From: Pleurocapsa sp. PCC 7327
GTDB lineage: Bacteria > Cyanobacteriota > Cyanobacteriia > Cyanobacteriales > Microcystaceae
Assembly: GCF_000317025.1 (NCBI RefSeq)
Contig: NC_019689.1
Coordinates: 4,821,501 to 4,885,500, forward strand
Length of the DNA stretch: 64,000 bases
Reading direction: 5' to 3'
Below the pieces are notes generated by a model. It saw only the letters and a list, made by a program, of their open reading frames with translations, had not been told where the DNA came from and did not search any database. Each line of letters begins with the position of its first letter. Positions within the stretch are counted from its first letter, which is position 1. This document shows, piece by piece, positions 59,690-64,000 of the stretch. Position numbers and translations under genes: made by a program.

Positions 59690-60031
59690 AAATAAGGCAG
59701 CTCGCTAAGAGCGAATCCCAATATTTTGGCAACCTACGATTTCAGAGGAAAAAGCTGAGTCTTATATTTTATCCCCAATTTATTGCTTCTCAATTTATCA
59801 TCCGATACTTATTTAGGCTAGAGATGCTCGGTTCGTTCCGCCCGCTATGGCGGGAACAAACTCTGCTGGCTCCATCGTCTTAGCTATCGATAAACGCGCT
59901 TCTGGTTTGGCTAAACTCGTCTTTTTAGCCAATTGTTTGTGGCGTTCGACGATTAGATAACAGTTTTTAGCAAGATTTATTTAACAGGAGGACGGTCGAT
60001 CTAGAGTGGATTTAGAAACCTCTATCCAAAA
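59690..60031. other. Intergenic region upstream of the MFS gene
   Basis: A 342-base divergent gap. It contains a small hairpin near 59835-59857 (CCCGC-TATG-GCGGG with GTT/AAC flanks). No gene is apparent. Confidence 0.45.
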
Positions 60032-60361
60032 ATGCTTATGAGTTCTCAAAGTAACTCCGATGGGGAGCGCAAATTCCAAGATGTAGAAGTTGAAGTCGAT
60101 CCCGATTCTACTCCGTCCTCTGTCAATTCAACGAACGCCTCTGGGGAGATAGAAAACGCCTTCAATCGGATCAAACAATGGTTCGACAGTCTACCGCCTG
60201 CTGGAAGATTGGTTGTAACCCTTGTCGCGCTGACGATCGCGTTTTCCATACTAAGTACCATTTTTCAGATAGTAACCTCTCTGTTGAGTACCGCTGTCTT
60301 TGCCGTCATTCTATATCTGGTTTACAAGTTCTTGACGACTTCCCGTTCTCCCAACCAGTAA
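60032..60361 (+). CDS. Small membrane protein of unknown function
   Basis: A 109-residue protein. The first ~45 residues are polar and acidic (DVEVEVDPDSTPSS). An amphipathic segment (FNRIKQWFDSLPPAGR) leads into two hydrophobic stretches, LVVTLVALTIAFSILSTIFQI and LLSTAVFAVILYLVYKFL. I do not recognise the family. The start may be ATG 60032 or 60038. The pentapeptide-repeat gene follows 161 bases later. Confidence 0.7.
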   Translation: MLMSSQSNSDGERKFQDVEVEVDPDSTPSSVNSTNASGEIENAFNRIKQWFDSLPPAGRLVVTLVALTIAFSILSTIFQIVTSLLSTAVFAVILYLVYKFLTTSRSPNQ

Positions 60362-60371
60362 TTGGAGAGAT

Positions 60372-60409
60372 GGGGAGAGTGGGGGAACCGGGGTGTGGGG
60401 AGTGTGGGG
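60372..60409 (+). repeat. G-rich tract with five G4+ runs
   Basis: Runs of GGGG at 60372, GGGGG at 60381, and GGGG at 60390, 60397 and 60406, with spacers of 3-5 bases, fit a G-quadruplex pattern. A related sequence occurs at 10710-10728. Confidence 0.6.
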
Positions 60410-60493
60410 AGACTCGGAGACTGGGGGACTCGGAGACTATTAACTCCTAACCACTAACTACTAACTAATCCCCAATGACTAATAACCAATGAC

Positions 60494-60518
60494 ACTGATA
60501 ACTGATAACTGATAACTG
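60494..60518 (+). repeat. ACTGATA heptamer repeat before a start codon
   Basis: Three full copies of ACTGATA and a partial fourth end four bases before the ATG at 60523, where a ribosome-binding site would normally lie. Similar heptamer repeats are common in cyanobacteria. Confidence 0.8.
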
Positions 60519-60522
60519 TTTT

Positions 60523-62736
60523 ATGGCTAGCCCACCCATCAAAAGAGGTAAAGACCGAGCTAAAGGAAAACCCATTTATCTGCTGTTGCTACAAGCCATT
60601 CCCCTGCTTCCGAGACGCTTGGCTGCATGGACGCTAGAAATTTATCTAGTGACTGCTAGCGCGGTTATTCCCTACAGCCTCGGCGTTTACATCGAATCTC
60701 ATTCGAGTGTCGATCGCGTGCCTCTCAACCCCGTGCTAGCCAACACAGAGAAAGCGATCGCGCAGACTCTGGGATTGCCTCGCCGTCAGAGTCAACCCGA
60801 AGTTACTCCTTTGACCAATTTGTTGTGGTGGGTAGCCTTAACTAGCCCCGTCGTCCTCACGAGCTGGCAACTCTATATTTTGGGCAAAACCGGTCAAACC
60901 TTACCCAAGCGCTGGTTTGGCGTGCGAGCGATCGCCGATTCCGGTAAACCTCCCGGTTTATTGCGGGCAGTCGTGCGCGAAGGAGCGGGTAAATGGGGAT
61001 TGCCCTTGGGAACCGCTTACTTGCTCTGGCGATACTCTGGGGCATTTCCCAATTTGGGACTGCTGGCGGGGTTGGCAGGAGTCGCGATCGCGATCGAAGG
61101 CGGAATCCTTTTGCGCTCTTCTCGCCGTCGTCCCCTGCACGACCGAGTTGCCAAAACCGTTGTCGTCGATATCCAAGCTTCCTCCCGCCGCCAGCGCGTT
61201 CGACCGCCCAATCGGTCTGTAACGGTAGAAGTAAAGCCATACAACCCCAAAACGAGCGCAGACAACAGCCATCGCCATCTGCCTCCAGATGTCCTCAATG
61301 CCGTCGTCCTACCGCCAGAGAGCGAGGAACGTCAAAAAGGGTGTTGGTTGTGGATGCGCCAACATCCAGGGACGACTTTGTTAATTTTTACCTTGGCAGG
61401 GATGAGTTTCGTGTTGACGACCTTTGTCGTTACGCAAGTTTACATTCAAGACAAGGCAGATCGGCGACAGTCTGAAGAGGACAAGAATGAAGCGTTTCTG
61501 ACGCTGGTCGAACGCTTGGGTGCGACGGCGACCGATCCCGTGGAGGAACGCAAGTCGGTTATTCTGGCAATGGCAAGACTCGACGATCCTCGTGCCCTTC
61601 CCTTACTGGTCGATTTATTGGGACAGGAAACTAATCCGGCTTTAATGGATGCGATCGGACGAGCCATGGAAAGTGTGGGATTGAGGGCACTCCCTGCCTT
61701 GCGGCAGTTAAATCAATCCCTATCCAATCAGCTTCAATCGCTTTCTCTTGAGAATGCCCCACAAGAACGACAGTTGGTTGCCTTGCGCCTGAGAGCGACG
61801 AAAGGAGCGATCGCTCGCTTGCTCGTTCTCTCTAGCAGTCGGCTTGGCAGCGCCGATCTCCAGCGCATCGATCTCGGCGGGATGGTAACGGAATCGGGCG
61901 ATTTTGCTTTGGTTTTAGACCGAGCCGACTTATCGGGGGCGAATTTGCGCAGTGCACTTTTAAGCCAAGCCAGCTTTCGAGGCAGTATCTTCACCAGTGC
62001 TGGAGAAGATAGGCTTTTGAGTACGTTCGACGATGCGATCGCCGATCTCAGCGGTGCCGACCTCAGAGAAGCCAATTTGGCAGAAGCCTTTTTAAGCGAT
62101 GTCCCTCTCCAAGGCGCGAATTTAATGCTAGCGACGCTTAACCGCGCCGATTTATCTCGCGCTCAACTCAAAGAAACCAATCTCAGCAGCGCACAACTGC
62201 TGGAAACCGATCTAACTGAGGCGGATTTAGAAGGTGCCAGTTTAACGGGGGCAGATTTGGCGGAATCGACCTTCGTTCGCGCCAATCTTCGACGAGCCAA
62301 ACTAGGTCGGGTTCGAGCGCTAGGGGCAAATTTTGCTTCGGCTAATCTGTTTCAATCTGACTGGAGTGGTTCGGATTTGTCTGAGATCAATTTTAGCCAA
62401 GCCAATCTTGAAAGCGCAGATTTGAGTTCGACTCAGTTAGCGGGATCTGATTTACAGAAGACTCAATTGCAAAATGCCAACCTCGCTAACGCCAATCTCG
62501 GCAATGCCGATTTGCGAGGCGCTAATTTAGCCGGAGCTAACTTTCAAGGCGTTTTGTTTGCTACTCATCCCTCCACCAGTTCCGAACCATTTCTGAACGC
62601 TTTCTCTTCCGTCGAATCAAAAGCGAATATCGAGGAAGTCGATTTTACAGACGTGAAAAATTTAAGCGATAGTCAAATTAATTTTATTTGCACTAATGGC
62701 GGCTATCATCCTCGGTGTTCGATCAAACCAAAATAA
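60523..62736 (+). CDS. RDD-domain / HEAT-like / pentapeptide-repeat fusion protein
   Basis: A 737-residue protein in three parts. Residues ~20-200 are an RDD-like membrane domain (PRRLAAWTLEIYLVTASAVIPY, then ILGKTGQTLPKRWFGVRAI). A further helix (GTTLLIFTLAGMSFVLTTFVV, ~285-305) leads to a HEAT-like segment (~320-400, KSVILAMARLDDPRALPLLVDLLG). Residues ~445-700 are pentapeptide repeats, A(D/N)LxxAxL-type, in two blocks. A short C-terminal tail has two Cys. Pentapeptide repeats form a right-handed helix used for protein contact; the role of the fusion is unknown. The ACTGATA repeat lies directly upstream. Confidence 0.88.
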   Translation: MASPPIKRGKDRAKGKPIYLLLLQAIPLLPRRLAAWTLEIYLVTASAVIPYSLGVYIESHSSVDRVPLNPVLANTEKAIAQTLGLPRRQSQPEVTPLTNLLWWVALTSPVVLTSWQLYILGKTGQTLPKRWFGVRAIADSGKPPGLLRAVVREGAGKWGLPLGTAYLLWRYSGAFPNLGLLAGLAGVAIAIEGGILLRSSRRRPLHDRVAKTVVVDIQASSRRQRVRPPNRSVTVEVKPYNPKTSADNSHRHLPPDVLNAVVLPPESEERQKGCWLWMRQHPGTTLLIFTLAGMSFVLTTFVVTQVYIQDKADRRQSEEDKNEAFLTLVERLGATATDPVEERKSVILAMARLDDPRALPLLVDLLGQETNPALMDAIGRAMESVGLRALPALRQLNQSLSNQLQSLSLENAPQERQLVALRLRATKGAIARLLVLSSSRLGSADLQRIDLGGMVTESGDFALVLDRADLSGANLRSALLSQASFRGSIFTSAGEDRLLSTFDDAIADLSGADLREANLAEAFLSDVPLQGANLMLATLNRADLSRAQLKETNLSSAQLLETDLTEADLEGASLTGADLAESTFVRANLRRAKLGRVRALGANFASANLFQSDWSGSDLSEINFSQANLESADLSSTQLAGSDLQKTQLQNANLANANLGNADLRGANLAGANFQGVLFATHPSTSSEPFLNAFSSVESKANIEEVDFTDVKNLSDSQINFICTNGGYHPRCSIKPK

Positions 62737-62853
62737 GCTCGGATCTCTTGCTTTCACTCAAAAGCGATCGCGTTTTGTCAACATTTGATGACTTTTTGAA
62801 ATCCCTTTCAGGTAAGGGAGCAGTCTATATCGGTCGAGAAATTGATAACAAAA

Positions 62854-62876
62854 TGTAATTTAATATACAGCAGAAA
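62854..62876 (+). promoter_or_regulatory. Shared promoter-like element upstream of DUF4327 copy 1
   Basis: TGTAATTTAATATACAGCAGAAA starts 106 bases before ATG 62960 and mirrors the element before copy 2. Confidence 0.5.
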
Positions 62877-62959
62877 TTCATTCTTTTACTCACGCGAATT
62901 GGATTATATTGGACATAGGTAATTAGTCATATGCCTTGTTCTTTTATATGAAACCTCCT

Positions 62960-63202
62960 ATGAGTGTTAACACCCTACCATCGCCTGCCTCAAACCATTA
63001 TTCGCTCCAGACGCTTAAAGATGAAGCTCGTCATCTGGTAGAGAAGGGAGTCCTTAGCCGTCAGCAGCCAATTTACACGCTTTGCCAGTACATCCCCGCT
63101 CGCGAGTGGATAGGTGTTGAATGTGAGCTAGACAGGTGCGACTTTCTATTGCGCGATCGCATTGGAGATTTAATTGCTTGCGAAGTCTGGGAAAACGACT
63201 AA
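62960..63202 (+). CDS. DUF4327 family protein, copy 1
   Basis: An 80-residue cyanobacterial protein: LQTLKDEARHLVEKGVLSRQQPIYTLCQYIPAREWIGVECELDRCDFLLRDRIGDLIACEVWEND. The start at 62960 is set by comparison with copy 2, which has the same CCTATGAGT context and the same length of 80 residues. No membrane helix is present. The function of the family is unknown. A promoter-like element is shared with copy 2. Confidence 0.9.
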   Translation: MSVNTLPSPASNHYSLQTLKDEARHLVEKGVLSRQQPIYTLCQYIPAREWIGVECELDRCDFLLRDRIGDLIACEVWEND

Positions 63203-63401
63203 TCCTTAAAATCCTCAAAAACGCGCTTAATTGAAGTTCAATCCCTGCCGATCTTTGTCGAACACTTTAGAAAAACTCTAGTTATTAGCCTTGAATAGAC
63301 CATAGATAGCCCTAGTCTAACTGACTAGAGCATATATTTTCTCCTAGTGTTTGTAAAGAAAAAATCAATTCTGTAACTTTTGTTCAAAAATCTCCGAAAA
63401 T

Positions 63402-63425
63402 TGTAACTAGGTATACGGCAGAAAA
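63402..63425 (+). promoter_or_regulatory. Shared promoter-like element upstream of DUF4327 copy 2
   Basis: TGTAACTAGGTATACGGCAGAAA lies 95 bases before the start. The matching sequence before copy 1 is at 62854-62876, with the same spacing between TGTAA, TATAC and GCAGAAA. TATAC could be a -10 box. Confidence 0.5.
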
Positions 63426-63496
63426 ATATTTTTTTGATATGCCAATTCGATTACGATTAACTTTAGCCCCTACTTAACGAAAAAGTCAGGCTTCCT

Positions 63497-63739
63497 ATGA
63501 GTACTGGTACGTTATCTACCTCTCAACCCACTCGTTATACCATTGAAGTCATTAGAGAAGAGGCTCGTCAACTGGTAGAAAAAGGAATTATTAGCCGCAA
63601 ACAGCCTATCTATACTCTCTGTCAATATATTCCCGCTCGCGAGTGGGTATGCGTGGAGTGCGAGTTGGAGCAATGCGACTATTTGCTGCGCGATCGCATC
63701 GGCGATCTTTTGAGTCATGAGAGTTGGGAAAACGATTGA
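63497..63739 (+). CDS. DUF4327 family protein, copy 2
   Basis: An 80-residue paralogue of the gene 294 bases upstream. The shared core is EEARQLVEKGIISRKQPIYTLCQYIPAREWVCVECELEQCDYLLRDRIGDLL and the ends (WEND) are the same. The N-terminal 15 residues differ, so the copies are not recent. Conserved Cys residues fall in TLCQY, VECEL and EQCDY or DRCDF. The role is unknown. Confidence 0.92.
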   Translation: MSTGTLSTSQPTRYTIEVIREEARQLVEKGIISRKQPIYTLCQYIPAREWVCVECELEQCDYLLRDRIGDLLSHESWEND

Positions 63740-63821
63740 GAGTTTTGACTAGAAAAACCGAATTTTGTTTCTAAAAAAAGAAATGGGATAAAAAAAATTA
63801 ATACCCAAAATTGGGTTGATA

Positions 63822-63844
63822 AGGGCAGGCATCAAGCTTGCCCT
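63822..63844. repeat. Hairpin between convergent genes
   Basis: AGGGCAGGC-ATCAA-GCTTGCCCT with one G-T pair, similar to the hairpin at 40442-40464. It is followed by no T-run and may act as a terminator for either strand. Confidence 0.6.
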
Positions 63845-63876
63845 AAATTGTAAGGACATTTCGCGAAACGCCGCTA

Positions 63877-64000
63877 CTATCCAACTTGTTCTAAATACCT
63901 TTCCACGTCCTCGATGATGCGAGTTAGTTCTGCTTCCGTCATCAGTCGCACGCGATCGTCGCGAACGGTTAGGAGCACTCTAGCAGCAAAAGGACTAGGG
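63877..64000 (-). CDS. Hypothetical protein, C-terminal part
   Basis: The minus strand is open from the window edge to a stop at 63877, giving the last 40 residues: PSPFAARVLLTVRDDRVRLMT, then EAELTRIIEDVERYLEQVG. The regular helix and strand pattern and codon use look like a real gene. I cannot name the family, and the start lies outside the window. Confidence 0.65.
   Translation of the reverse strand, partial: PSPFAARVLLTVRDDRVRLMTEAELTRIIEDVERYLEQVG

Overview
This window is chromosomal DNA from a cyanobacterium. It carries phycobilisome core genes (apcE, apcA, apcB, apcC), the cytochrome b6f pair petC-petA, ndhH of the NDH-1 complex, the sufR/sufBCDS locus with the cyanobacterial gene order, a cyAbrB regulator, a COP23-domain protein and two DUF4327 proteins. 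The octamer GCGATCGC (HIP1) is dense throughout, as in many cyanobacterial genomes. Nothing in the sequence fixes the genus. An ApcE of about 895 residues with three linker repeats suggests a phycobilisome with a three-cylinder core. I saw no insertion sequence, prophage, CRISPR array or rRNA; the only RNA gene found is a tRNA-His.

Layout. 0-6.2 kb: end of ndhH, a frameshifted DUF4352-like membrane protein, sdhB (minus), cyAbrB, a CPBP protease, a COP23 protein and a GATase-like lipoprotein-sized protein (minus). 6.2-14.8 kb: a Ski2-like helicase (minus), a GGDEF protein with a degenerate receiver, Lon (minus) and a one-helix membrane protein (minus). 15-23.7 kb: a methyltransferase, then a three-gene signalling operon: a 1500-residue CBS/PAS/GAF kinase whose second GAF looks like a DXCF cyanobacteriochrome, an Rcp1-like response regulator, and a hybrid kinase with receivers at both ends. 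23.9-36 kb (all minus): an unknown protein, ftsW, apcC, apcB, apcA, a Uma2 nuclease, apcE, and a 1354-residue RTX subtilase with a propeller-like N-terminus. 36.5-44.6 kb: a frameshifted response regulator, a VanX-like dipeptidase, petCA, fur, sufE (minus), tRNA-His (minus), small proteins and an ArsA-type ATPase. 44.7-53.8 kb: wecB, a MalK-type ATPase, an Atx1 copper chaperone (minus), sufR (minus) and sufBCDS. 53.8-64 kb: DUF1997 (minus), an NAD(P)-binding protein, bioY-lspA, a glycosyltransferase and MFS exporter (minus), an RDD/HEAT/pentapeptide fusion, tandem DUF4327 genes and the end of an unknown minus-strand gene.

How the genes fit together. Light harvesting and electron transfer (apc, pet, ndh), Fe-S cluster supply and its control (suf, sufR, sufE, fur, atx1), and light or redox signalling dominate. 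SufR is divergent from sufB and a CAAC-N6-GTTG operator lies between them. The strongest candidate for something new is the predicted photosensory operon at 16.1-23.7 kb. Other notable points are the duplicated RTX module in the subtilase, a leucine-rich repeat insert in the helicase, two genes broken by small simple-sequence changes (an 8-bp tandem duplication and an extra G in a G6 run), and several long perfect palindromes in intergenic DNA.
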